64,000 nucleotides of DNA, taken from NCBI RefSeq assembly GCF_028369105.1, contig NZ_JAQNDO010000001.1, forward strand, positions 3,527,001 to 3,591,000, read 5' to 3'. Shown piece by piece: positions 23,401 to 31,201 of this stretch (position 1 is the stretch's first letter; every line of letters begins with the position of its first letter). The DNA is from Polyangium mundeleinium (GTDB lineage Bacteria > Myxococcota_A > Polyangia > Polyangiales > Polyangiaceae). The notes beneath the pieces were generated by a model that saw nothing but the letters and a program-made list of their open reading frames with translations, was not told the origin of the DNA and did no database searches. The position numbers and the translations under genes are program-made.

Positions 23401-26400
23401 GATGCCATTGACCGTGTTGTAAAACGCCCAGATGTACTGGCCCGTTTCGAGCCCGGCGTGCATCCCCGCGAGCAGTGACGCCTTGCAGGCGGCGTAGCCC
23501 TCTCGCCAGTGCTGCACGAAGCCGCCCCACATGTTGTGGAGCATCGCCTCGGAGTTCTTGACCGCGAAGCGCGCTGCGAGGTCGATGGCGGCGTGGCCAA
23601 AGCGGTAGCCGAGCGTGATGTCGCCGCGGGCGCAGAGGAACATCCCGAAGTTCATGCAGCCGGAGATCGAATTCTTCGAGAGCCCGTAGCGCAGCGTGTT
23701 CTCGAGGATCTTCGCGACCGTGATGCCGAGGTTGTTCGTGGCCAGGAAGTAGCAGGGGACAAAGAGCTCCTGGAGCACGTCCTGCATGGCCAGGATCTCC
23801 GGGTCCACGAGCGGCGGCAGGCTGGGCAGCGCTTCGATCGTCGTTTCCCGGACGAGATCCATCGCCCTCTGCACCTCGGCGTCGAGCATGGCTTCGTCGG
23901 GGAAGGCGGGCAGGTCGAGCCCGAATCCGCGGAGGGCCGCGAGCCCCTCCGCGAGCGCGGCCGGCAGGTCGTTCTTGAGCACCTGCACGCTCATCTTGAG
24001 CCGGAGCACCTCGGTGCGATCGAGCCTGCCCTCGGTATGTTCGAGGCAACGCCCGAGCTCGGCGAGGCCCTCGTCGTGCCGACCGGCGAGCGCGAGCATG
24101 AGGCCCATTTTCTTCGCATACGCGAGGCGGAGGGCATGCGTTGACGTCCAGGCGTCTTCCGGCAGGCGCGAGAGGCCCTGCTCGAGGTAGTGCAGGGCGG
24201 AGCCGAACGCGGCCGACTCCTCGGCGCGGAGGGCGGCGTCGAGGTTCATGCGCGCGAGGCAGAGGCGCTCGGCGCTGTCCGTGACGAGGTCGCCCGCGGC
24301 GTTCAAGTGGCCGACGACGTCGAAGAGGCTCGGGCCGTCCGCGAGATCCATGTGCCCTGCGAGGTGCCGGCCGATGCGGAGGCGGTAGGCGGCCCGATCT
24401 GCCTCGGGGATCATCGCGTACGCGCCCTCCTGGACCTTGTCGTGCGCGAAGCGGTAGCCGCTCCGGTTGGCGACGAGCAGCCCCTCCTCGACGGCGCGCC
24501 CCAGGCGGCCATACGCCTCCTCCGGCGAGCAAGCGAGCAAGGCGGCGAGCAAGTCGAGGTCGAAGCGACTCCCGATCGCCGCGCCGAGCCATAACGATTC
24601 CTGCGTTCGCGCCGGCAGCCGCCCGATGGTGCGCACCATGAGGTCGACGACGTTCTCCGTGTACGCGAGCGCTTCGATCCGCGCGAGATCCCACCGCCAC
24701 CCCGCGTCGAACGTGTACGTGAGCACGCCGTGGTCGTGGAGGGACTGAACGAGACGTTTGACGAAGAACGGGTTGCCTCCCGTTTTCTTGAGCACCACGT
24801 CGGCGAGCGGGCCGGTGTCCTCGCGTTCGAGGCAATCGCCGAGCATGGCGAGCAGGTGGCGCCGCACGAGCGGGGCGAGGACGATATCGCACACCAAAAG
24901 CCCTCCACGCTTGAGCTCCCCGAGCGTCCTCATGAACGGGTGCGCGGGCGACACCTCGTTGTCGCGGTAGGCGCCGCAAAAGAAGAGCGCTTCGAGCGAA
25001 GGGTCGGCGAGGAGGGTGCGGAGCAATCCGAGGCCCGCGGCGTCGATCCACTGCAGGTCGTCGAGGAAAAGGACGAGCGGGTGTTCGTGCCGCGCGAACA
25101 CCGAGACGAGCAGCAAGAAACACTGGCTCAGGCGGTTCTGCGTTTCGAGGGGGCTCAGCGCAGGGACGGGCGGCTGCGGGCCGATCACGTGGGACAGGGA
25201 GGGGATGACGTCGCAGACGACCTGCCCGTTGGGCCCGAGCGCTTCGAGGAGCGCGCTCCGCCACCGGAGGATACGCGCCTCGCTTTCGGCGAGGATCTGT
25301 CGCACGAGGCCATCGAATGCCTGGATGAACCCGCTGTAGGGCGTCGCGCGGTGGTACTGGTCGTGTTTGCCGCTCGTGAAGTAGCCCTTCTGCCGCGCGA
25401 GTGGTTTCAGGATTTCCTGCACGAGCGAGGACTTGCCGATGCCCGAATAGCCGGAGACGAGCACGATTTCCCGGCTCCCTGCGAGCGCGCGTTCGAATGC
25501 AGAGGTGAGCGCCTGGATGTCGTGCTCACGGCCGTAGAGCTTCTGGTGGATCCGGAAGAGGTCGGTGCGATCGTGCTGCCCGGGGAGGAAAGGCGTGATG
25601 TGCCCGCGGTTTTGCAAAACCTCGCGGCAGTGCTGGAGGTCGTCGAGCAAGCCTTCGGCGCTCTGGTAGCGGTCCTCGGCGTTTTTCTCGAGCAGCTTGA
25701 GCACGACGCCGGAGACCGCCTCGGGGATGGCCAGATGAAGGCGGGAGGGCGGCGTGGGCGAGACGGCGAGGTGCGCGTGGATGAGCTCCATGGGATCGAC
25801 GCCCTCGAAGGGGGGGCGGCCCGTGAGCGCCTGGTAGAGAAGGGTCCCGAGCGCATAAAGATCGGTCCGGTCATCGACGCCGCGGTTCATCCGACCCGTC
25901 TGCTCGGGGGAGACGTAGGGCAGCACGTCGGCGAGCACGGTCGGCGCGTAGAGCATTTCGTGCGCGCGGGTGATCTCGGCGTCGGCGCCGAAGCCGGTGA
26001 TCTTGACCGCGCCGCCCTCGCCGAGGAGCACGTTCCGCGGGCGGAGATCGCGGTGAACGAGCCCCTCGGCGTGTAGGGCGGCGAGGCCTTCGGCGAGCGC
26101 GATCGCAAGATCGAGCGCCTCGCCCACGGGCATCCTGCGTGAAGGACGCGCGGCGAGGGTCTGCGCGAGGTCGCGGCCCGGGAAGTCTTCGAGGACGACG
26201 AGCAACGCGCCGGCGCGCTCCTCGACGCCCCGCACCGCGACGAGGCGCGGCGAGGTGATATGCGCGAGGCGTTCGTACTGCTGCTTGAATCGAGCGATTT
26301 CGGCGGAGCGCGCGCCCTCGGGGCGCAAGACCTTGAGCAGGACGGCCGTGTCGCCCTCGCTGCGCGCGCGGTAGAGGGTGAAGGAGTCCGTCTCCTCGGT

Positions 26401-26436
26401 CTTTTCGCCGAGCGCGTAGCCTGTACCGGCCATCAT
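20494..26436 (-). CDS. Kinase-like/AAA/GAF/PAS/histidine kinase fusion (trifunctional sensor kinase), copy 2
   Basis: A 1980-residue paralogue of the adjacent gene with the same domain order. The kinase-like domain has VLLK35 and VHRDLRPRN but ITGFGAD in place of DFG, so the degeneration predates the duplication. Walker A SGYSGIGKSS (about 330) and Walker B LFLDDLQW (about 455) are intact. GAF, two PAS domains, HisKA (H about 1757) and HATPase (NLLTNAIKFG, DHGIGI, GLGLGLYI) follow. The ATPase core differs from copy 1 at only a few residues, whereas the first PAS domain (from about 1470) is substantially different, suggesting diverged signal input. The start is one of two adjacent ATG codons after GAGG. 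Confidence 0.93.
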   Translation of the reverse strand: MMAGTGYALGEKTEETDSFTLYRARSEGDTAVLLKVLRPEGARSAEIARFKQQYERLAHITSPRLVAVRGVEERAGALLVVLEDFPGRDLAQTLAARPSRRMPVGEALDLAIALAEGLAALHAEGLVHRDLRPRNVLLGEGGAVKITGFGADAEITRAHEMLYAPTVLADVLPYVSPEQTGRMNRGVDDRTDLYALGTLLYQALTGRPPFEGVDPMELIHAHLAVSPTPPSRLHLAIPEAVSGVVLKLLEKNAEDRYQSAEGLLDDLQHCREVLQNRGHITPFLPGQHDRTDLFRIHQKLYGREHDIQALTSAFERALAGSREIVLVSGYSGIGKSSLVQEILKPLARQKGYFTSGKHDQYHRATPYSGFIQAFDGLVRQILAESEARILRWRSALLEALGPNGQVVCDVIPSLSHVIGPQPPVPALSPLETQNRLSQCFLLLVSVFARHEHPLVLFLDDLQWIDAAGLGLLRTLLADPSLEALFFCGAYRDNEVSPAHPFMRTLGELKRGGLLVCDIVLAPLVRRHLLAMLGDCLEREDTGPLADVVLKKTGGNPFFVKRLVQSLHDHGVLTYTFDAGWRWDLARIEALAYTENVVDLMVRTIGRLPARTQESLWLGAAIGSRFDLDLLAALLACSPEEAYGRLGRAVEEGLLVANRSGYRFAHDKVQEGAYAMIPEADRAAYRLRIGRHLAGHMDLADGPSLFDVVGHLNAAGDLVTDSAERLCLARMNLDAALRAEESAAFGSALHYLEQGLSRLPEDAWTSTHALRLAYAKKMGLMLALAGRHDEGLAELGRCLEHTEGRLDRTEVLRLKMSVQVLKNDLPAALAEGLAALRGFGLDLPAFPDEAMLDAEVQRAMDLVRETTIEALPSLPPLVDPEILAMQDVLQELFVPCYFLATNNLGITVAKILENTLRYGLSKNSISGCMNFGMFLCARGDITLGYRFGHAAIDLAARFAVKNSEAMLHNMWGGFVQHWREGYAACKASLLAGMHAGLETGQYIWAFYNTVNGITNSLLRGIPLSDLLAEAQSYQPMRKLDEFNTITWMVGAAGQLAHQLSVETTHPEKLEGRWVDIGEVIEASRRINNQASLFFAHFYVMILCVFQGAFEQAARTALPMNTEIPGVAAWHGNPAFHFYAGVALTQAADAVSPDERACFLARAELLAERLSRWAELCPDNLAHRSALLLAELERTRGDPRAAGDRYDEAIALAARGGYLHDEALANELAGLFFRALGKTTIARAYLTEAHRVYGQWGATEVMRRLERSYPDLVPNEILRGARGPAAAGPAGTALDIGSVLKASQAISGEIVLDRLLDALMRILVENTGARRGVLLLLRNGQLVVEAEHYIGEAPVHARSATPLERRADLPTGVVTYVARTRETVVLDDHAIDGPFGRDPWFASARPRSSLAAPIVYKGSLAGVIYLENDLTRSAFTPDRVEVIRLLSAQAAISIENARLYADLQQENAERRRAEASVRESQELLHAIVDNTTAVIFAKDLEGRFVFVNRCLEEMYHVRREEILGKTDHDFLPREVAERYRAQDRRIERENRAIEFDDSAPYEEQARAFMTVKFPLRDAAGKPYGTGGISTDVTSRNRAEEVLRRSYSLLEATLESTADGILVVDGARHAVRYNRRFAEMWGIPEDVLAGGLDDVFLSFVRDQLLEPEPFLQKVRAIYAAPEESFIDTLVFGDGRIIERYSQPQRLGDRVVGRVFSFRDVTARVHAERQRDRLLLDEQHARAAAEEAVRLRDDFLSIASHELRTPLTSLQLAIQSLGQRLSRGMDPERVRASVALSGRQIKRLATLVDMLLDVSRIQAGRLELNPTRVDLRALVEEVVTHLGDQIAQSGSTLDVRAGPPVVGFWDPYRLEQVVTNLLTNAIKFGKEKPLEITIESEGPCARLSVTDHGIGIPAEVQTHLFERFQRGVSSRHYGGLGLGLYITRTIVEAHGGRIFLSSEVGQGSTFRVELPLSPDPSSSEPSGG

Positions 26437-26546
26437 GGGAAAACCTCGCTCGTCTGCCGGGCGCGGTCGCGAGCGATCTGTTTATGCCACAGGGGCGATG
26501 CCGCGGAGCGGGTTTCCGGGTTCGCCAGGCCGGGGGGCCAAGCCGT
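26437..26546 (-). promoter_or_regulatory. Upstream region conserved between the duplicated kinases (copy 2)
   Basis: Counterpart of 20320-20428, containing the same CTGTGGCATAAACAGATCGC core on the minus strand. It spans the whole gap up to the stop codon of the YcaC-like hydrolase gene, so the kinase could also receive read-through from that gene. Confidence 0.5.
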
Positions 26547-26547
26547 A

Positions 26548-27174
26548 CTACTTGGTTGCTTTGAGCGTGGTGTAGGCGGTGATCAGATTCCGGTAGTCCG
26601 GGATGTGGTTCGAGAACAACGTTCCCAGGCCCTCCACGTCGTTCCGCCAGTCGCGGTGCAGCTCGCATGCGACCCCGAACCAGCTCATGAGCTGCGCGCC
26701 GGCGGCGGCCATGCGCCTCCACGCGGCGTCCCGGGTCACCTCGTTGAACGTGCCCGAGGCGTCGGTGACCACGAAGACCTCATACCCTTCCTCCAGGGCC
26801 GAGAGCGCCGGGAATGCCACGCAGACCTCGGTGACGACGCCGGCGATGAGGAGCTGCTTTTTCCCGGTCGCCTTGACCGCGCGGACGAAGTCCTCGTTGT
26901 CCCAGGCGTTGATTTGCCCCGGGCGCGGAATGAACGGTGCGTCGGGGAACATCTGCTTGAGCTCGGGCACGAGCGGGCCGTTCGGGCCGTCCTCGAAGCT
27001 GGTGGTCAGGATCGTCGGCAGTTTGAAGTACTTCGCGAGGTCGGCCAGGGCGAGGACGTTGTTCTTGAACTTGTCGGGATCGAAGTCGCGGACGAGCGAC
27101 AGCAATCCGGCCTGGTGGTCGACGAGCAGGACAGCGGCGTTGTTCTTGTCGAGACGGGTATAGGGCGTGCTCAT
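26548..27174 (-). CDS. Isochorismatase-like cysteine hydrolase (YcaC type)
   Basis: A 208-residue cytosolic hydrolase of the isochorismatase-like superfamily. The catalytic Asp is in AVLLVDHQAG (about residue 19), the Lys is probably in the ATGKKQLLIAG segment, and the nucleophilic Cys is in VVTEVCVAF (about 115) after the characteristic non-proline G-V-V-T turn. The fold continues through VFVVTDASGTF. Length and motifs fit YcaC-like proteins, whose physiological substrate is poorly defined. The start at 27174 was chosen over an in-frame upstream codon because a GGAG-type ribosome site precedes it and the protein then begins MSTPYTRLDK. It lies between two kinase genes on the same strand; no functional link is evident. 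Confidence 0.9.
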   Translation of the reverse strand: MSTPYTRLDKNNAAVLLVDHQAGLLSLVRDFDPDKFKNNVLALADLAKYFKLPTILTTSFEDGPNGPLVPELKQMFPDAPFIPRPGQINAWDNEDFVRAVKATGKKQLLIAGVVTEVCVAFPALSALEEGYEVFVVTDASGTFNEVTRDAAWRRMAAAGAQLMSWFGVACELHRDWRNDVEGLGTLFSNHIPDYRNLITAYTTLKATK

Positions 27175-27234
27175 GATGGATCCTTCTCCTCGGGGAGGTA
27201 TGTACACCCGTCTGCGGATCCCACGTCCCGAATT

Positions 27235-30200
27235 TCATCCGTACGTTTCCAGCAGCGTACACAGCCGCACGTGCACGGGGACGCGGCCCAGGTAGCTCTC
27301 GCGGAGCGCGGGATCGGCGATCTTCTCGAGCTGCGCCTCGGTTGCCTCTTTCAAGTGGACCAGCGTCGTCACGGCTTTGCCGCGCTCTCCGAGGGCGTCG
27401 AACGCCTGGAACAAGACGAGGCCGAGCGCGACGCGTCGGCGGTGATCCACGACCCCAAGCGCTTCGCCTTGCGCGAGCGCCTCCTCGCAGAGGGCCTGCG
27501 CCTCGTCGGCCCGACCTGCGGAGAGGCGCGCTGCGGCGCGTACGGTCGTGTGCCAGAGCTCCGCGAGGGGCATGCCCTTCACGGCAGGCTCGAGATCCAC
27601 GAGCGCAGGCTCGACGTCGTCGAGGTCCCCGCCCTCGACGCGCGCTTCGAGGATCGCGAGGCGCGCGTACAGGCCGAGCAGGCCTTCGTCGAGCGCGTCG
27701 GCCTCCTTCGCGACGGCCTCGCCGAGGCGGATGCCCTCCGCGATCGCCCCCCGATCGAGCGCGATCGAGGAGAGCACGCATCGGCCGAGCAGCACGGCCT
27801 GGCTGCCGGGAGGCGACGCGGCGAGCGCGCGCTCGACGAGGGCGCTCGCCTCCTCGAACGCGCCGAGCGCGAGGAGAAGCGAGGCCACGTGGATCTCGGC
27901 GTGGGGCCCGTAGCGCTGGTCGCCCGCCTCGCGGAAGCCACGCGCGCTCAGGCGGTGGAGCTCGAGCGCGTCCCACAGGTCTTGCTCGACGTGGCGCGCC
28001 CAGCACCCCTGGGCGTGGGCGAGCCACGCCATGACCGATGGATCCACCGCCGCGAGGCCCATCGAGAGGTCCTCCATGCGCCGCAGGTACCGCTTGGCCG
28101 AGGCCCACTGGCCCGTGAGGAGCTGGGTGTTCATGGCCATCGTGAAGGCCCAGGCGAGCGCCGGGATCGCCTCGGGCTGGGGCACGACGTGGAGCAGCTC
28201 GGCCATGGCGTCGCCGAGGACGTCGAAGCGGCGGAGCATGAGGCCGTTGCTGATGACGCCGCCGAGCGCGCGGATATGGCTGAGGCTGCCGGGCTCGGCG
28301 AGGAAGAGCGCGACCTGCGCCGCCTCGTGCGCCCGGACGTACTGGCAGCTCCAGGTCCAGGCGTCGGTCTGGATGGCCCGGAGCACGGCCGCGTCCGCGC
28401 CGGCCGCGCCGAGGCCGAGCGCCGCGTCGGCGAGCGAGACCGCGGCCTTGTTGTCGCCCGCGGCGAGGGATTGCTCGGCCGCGCGCACGTAATAACCGAT
28501 GGCCCGGCTCGCGTCGCCGGCGCGGCCGAAATGCTCGGCGAGGACCTTGGGATCTTTCTCCCCGGCCGCGAGCAACCACGCGCCCGCCCGCGCGTGCGCC
28601 AGGGCGCGATCCCGCTCCGTCAGCGTCGCATAGGAGCCTTCCTGGAGGAGGGAGTGCCGGAAGGCGTATTCGACGCGCCCGGAAAACCGGCTCGTTTTGC
28701 GACGGAAGGCAAGCTCGCGTGCTTCGAGGCAAGCGAGCATCGTGGTGACGGATTCGAGGGGCTCGCCGGCGACCGTGGCGAGGGCGTCGGCCCAGAAGGC
28801 TTCGCCGAAGACGCTGGCGACGCGCAGGAGGCGACGCTCTTCGGGGCCGAGCGCGGCGAGGCGGGATTCGACGAGGCCAAGCGCGGTCTCGGGCACCTCG
28901 CCGCCGCGGCCCTCGGCCACGGCCCGCACGAGCTCTTCCAGGTAAAACGCATTGCCGCCGGCCCGCGCGACGACACGGTCGATTTCCTCGGCCGAGATGC
29001 GGTCGCCCATGTAATGCCGCACGAGCTCGGTGGCCGCGCGGCCCGACAATGCGCGGAGGCGGATCTCCTGCGCGTCGTGTTGCTCCCACAGGCGCGGGAA
29101 GAGCTGTCGCACCTCGGGCCGGCCGAGCGCGAGCACCACGAACGGGCGGTGCGGGAGGGCGCGGAGCGCGGCGTCGACGAGCTTGATCGAGGCGGCGTCC
29201 CCCCATTGCAGGTCTTCGAGCACGAGGAGGCGCGGCCGGGCCGAGAGCTCGGCCGCGAGGAGGTCGACGTACACCTCGCGGATGCGATCGGCCATGAGCG
29301 CCGCGCTTTGCCGCGCCGCGCGGAGCTTGGGGCTCTGATCGTCGGGGTAGGGGATGCCCACCATCTCGCCGAGGAATTCGAGGACGTGCCTCTGCCGATC
29401 GGGCGCGAGGTGCTTGCCGAACGTGTCTTCGAGCTTCTGGCGGCGCACGGCGAAGGGCTCGCCGGCGGTGATGCGGGCCGTGTGCTGCAGCGCCGCGGCG
29501 ATGACCGAGAAGGGCGAGCCCTGCCCAAGGAGGTCGCCGCGGCCGAGCTCGATGACGGCGTCGGGCCAGGCGGCGGCGATGCGCGTCTCGACCTCGCGGC
29601 GCAGGCGTGATTTCCCCATGCCCGCCGCGCCGATCACGAGCACGGCCCGCGCTTCTCTCTCGTCGAAGCTCGCGTGCACGAGCTCCTCGATCATGCGGAG
29701 CTCGCGGTCGCGGCCGAGGTACGGGCTCGCGCGCCCGAGGAGCGTGCGTGCTTCCGCCGGGGCCTCGCGCTCGCCTTCGAGGACAAAATCCCCCGAGGCC
29801 AGCGCCACGGCGAAGCGGCCGTCGAGCAGCGCCGCCGTGACCTCGTCCATGAGCACCGAGCCCCACGCGTGGCGCGCGCCGTCCTTCAGGAGCACGACGG
29901 CGCGTTCGGCGATCTCGCCGATCGGGGCCTTCCCGTCGGCCTCGCCGAGGCCCGTGACGAGGGCGATCGCGCTCGGGGGCAAGAGGGGGCGGAGCGCGAG
30001 CGCGGCCCGCGCGGCCCGGATGGCGAGGTCGCTCGCGCTGCCCTCGCCGGAGAGGGTGACGAAGAGCGCGCCGTTCGCGAGCGCCGAGGCATGGGCGCCG
30101 AACGGGCGTACGGCCTGCTCGATCGCCGTGACGCGGACGTTGCCGTGCTGCTGGGGCTCGGCGCGCGGGCCCGTCTCCTCCGGTGCGTGGGGCAGGACGG

Positions 30201-31104
30201 CGACGATGGAGAAGAGGCGCCGCTCCGTGTGCCCGAGATCCGCGCGGCCCGGCGGCGGGCGCATCGAGCCGCGGTCGACGTCCATCGATTCGAGCGCGCG
30301 CGCCACCACGCCCGCGTCGCGGGGCCTTCCGTCGGGGTCCTTCGCGAGCAGGCTCGCGACGAGCTCGTCGAGCGCGCGGGGCGTCTCGGGTCGGAGGTCA
30401 CGCAGGCGCGGCACCTCCTCGAAGAGCAGCCTCGCGAGCAAGGCCATCACGTGGGTGCCCTCGAACGCGGGCCGGCCCGTCACGCACTCGAAGAGCACGG
30501 CGCCGAGCGAGAACAGGTCGGCGCGGCCGTCGACCCGAGGTGTTTCGCCGCGCGCCTGCTCGGGCGCCATGTAGCCCGGGGTGCCGATCGTCATCCCGCT
30601 CTCGGTGACCCGCCGCGAGGTGCGCACGGTCTGGGCAATGCCGAAATCGATCAATCGGACCTCCTCCACGGAGGAGCCGATCAGGAGCAGGTTGCTCGGC
30701 TTGATGTCGCGGTGGATGACCTCGTGGTGGTGGGCGGCTTCGAGCGCCCGCGCGACGCGCGCGCCGAGCTTGATGGTGTCCTCGATGGAGAGGCGCCCGC
30801 GGGTGAGCCGCGCCGCGAGGTCCTCGCCCTCGAGCCATTCCATGGCGAGCCAGCGCCCGCCCGTGGCCATCGAGCCGTGCGCGACGTACCGGACCACGTG
30901 CGGATGGCGCAGCTCGGCGAGGCTCTGTACCTCGTGGTCGAAGCGGCGCGCCATCTCGGTGTCCTCGTCGCGCACGCGCTTGAGCGCGACCCGCAGGCCC
31001 GTGTGCCGGTCGAGCGCCCGATAGACCGTGGCCATGCCGCCCGCGCCGGCGACTCGTTCGATCTCGAACCGATCGTCCACGATGTCGCCCACGCAAAGCC
31101 GCAT
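27235..31104 (-). CDS. PknK-like Ser/Thr protein kinase with AAA ATPase and helical-repeat tail
   Basis: A 1289-residue protein. An N-terminal Hanks kinase (about 10-270) has all key elements: GAGGMATVYRA, VALKRV, HRDIKPSN, LIDFGIAQ and MAPEQ. A linker region (about 290-440, starting FSIVAVLPH) has the sequence rhythm of a class-III nucleotide-cyclase fold but lacks the metal-binding aspartates. The AAA domain carries Walker A GAAGMGKSR (about 493) and Walker B LLVLEDLQWGD (about 628). The C-terminal ~550 residues are Ala/Leu-rich helical repeats resembling TPRs. The start at 31104 precedes MRLCVGDIVDDRF, the usual start of this kinase type; an ATG 15 nt upstream in frame is an alternative. 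Probably active, and cytosolic. Confidence 0.92.
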   Translation of the reverse strand: MRLCVGDIVDDRFEIERVAGAGGMATVYRALDRHTGLRVALKRVRDEDTEMARRFDHEVQSLAELRHPHVVRYVAHGSMATGGRWLAMEWLEGEDLAARLTRGRLSIEDTIKLGARVARALEAAHHHEVIHRDIKPSNLLLIGSSVEEVRLIDFGIAQTVRTSRRVTESGMTIGTPGYMAPEQARGETPRVDGRADLFSLGAVLFECVTGRPAFEGTHVMALLARLLFEEVPRLRDLRPETPRALDELVASLLAKDPDGRPRDAGVVARALESMDVDRGSMRPPPGRADLGHTERRLFSIVAVLPHAPEETGPRAEPQQHGNVRVTAIEQAVRPFGAHASALANGALFVTLSGEGSASDLAIRAARAALALRPLLPPSAIALVTGLGEADGKAPIGEIAERAVVLLKDGARHAWGSVLMDEVTAALLDGRFAVALASGDFVLEGEREAPAEARTLLGRASPYLGRDRELRMIEELVHASFDEREARAVLVIGAAGMGKSRLRREVETRIAAAWPDAVIELGRGDLLGQGSPFSVIAAALQHTARITAGEPFAVRRQKLEDTFGKHLAPDRQRHVLEFLGEMVGIPYPDDQSPKLRAARQSAALMADRIREVYVDLLAAELSARPRLLVLEDLQWGDAASIKLVDAALRALPHRPFVVLALGRPEVRQLFPRLWEQHDAQEIRLRALSGRAATELVRHYMGDRISAEEIDRVVARAGGNAFYLEELVRAVAEGRGGEVPETALGLVESRLAALGPEERRLLRVASVFGEAFWADALATVAGEPLESVTTMLACLEARELAFRRKTSRFSGRVEYAFRHSLLQEGSYATLTERDRALAHARAGAWLLAAGEKDPKVLAEHFGRAGDASRAIGYYVRAAEQSLAAGDNKAAVSLADAALGLGAAGADAAVLRAIQTDAWTWSCQYVRAHEAAQVALFLAEPGSLSHIRALGGVISNGLMLRRFDVLGDAMAELLHVVPQPEAIPALAWAFTMAMNTQLLTGQWASAKRYLRRMEDLSMGLAAVDPSVMAWLAHAQGCWARHVEQDLWDALELHRLSARGFREAGDQRYGPHAEIHVASLLLALGAFEEASALVERALAASPPGSQAVLLGRCVLSSIALDRGAIAEGIRLGEAVAKEADALDEGLLGLYARLAILEARVEGGDLDDVEPALVDLEPAVKGMPLAELWHTTVRAAARLSAGRADEAQALCEEALAQGEALGVVDHRRRVALGLVLFQAFDALGERGKAVTTLVHLKEATEAQLEKIADPALRESYLGRVPVHVRLCTLLETYG

Positions 31105-31148
31105 TCCAGGAGCATGTACCGCTCTCGCGACGGATCGACAAGCGCGAG

Positions 31149-31189
31149 AAAGGGGAGCATGCGCCCCCCTTTTTGTTTCGCAACGAAAC
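31149..31189. terminator. Stacked hairpins between histidine kinase and PknK-like gene
   Basis: AAAGGGG and CCCCTTT arms (31149-31155 and 31166-31172) flank a 10-nt loop, with a T run to 31174. Immediately beside it is a second hairpin, GTTTCG-CAA-CGAAAC (31175-31189). The T run is better on the plus strand; on the minus strand, where transcription arrives from the upstream histidine kinase, it is short, so termination may be weak. Confidence 0.4.
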
Positions 31190-31201
31190 GGCAAGTGCGG
31201 G

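Larger units (their letters stand above)
20446..26546. repeat. Second copy of the 6.1-kb direct tandem duplication
   Basis: Matches 14347-20428 from just after the kinase stop codon to just before the stop of the neighbouring YcaC-like gene. Nucleotide similarity is very high over the ATPase part and clearly lower over the first PAS domain. Confidence 0.9.
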
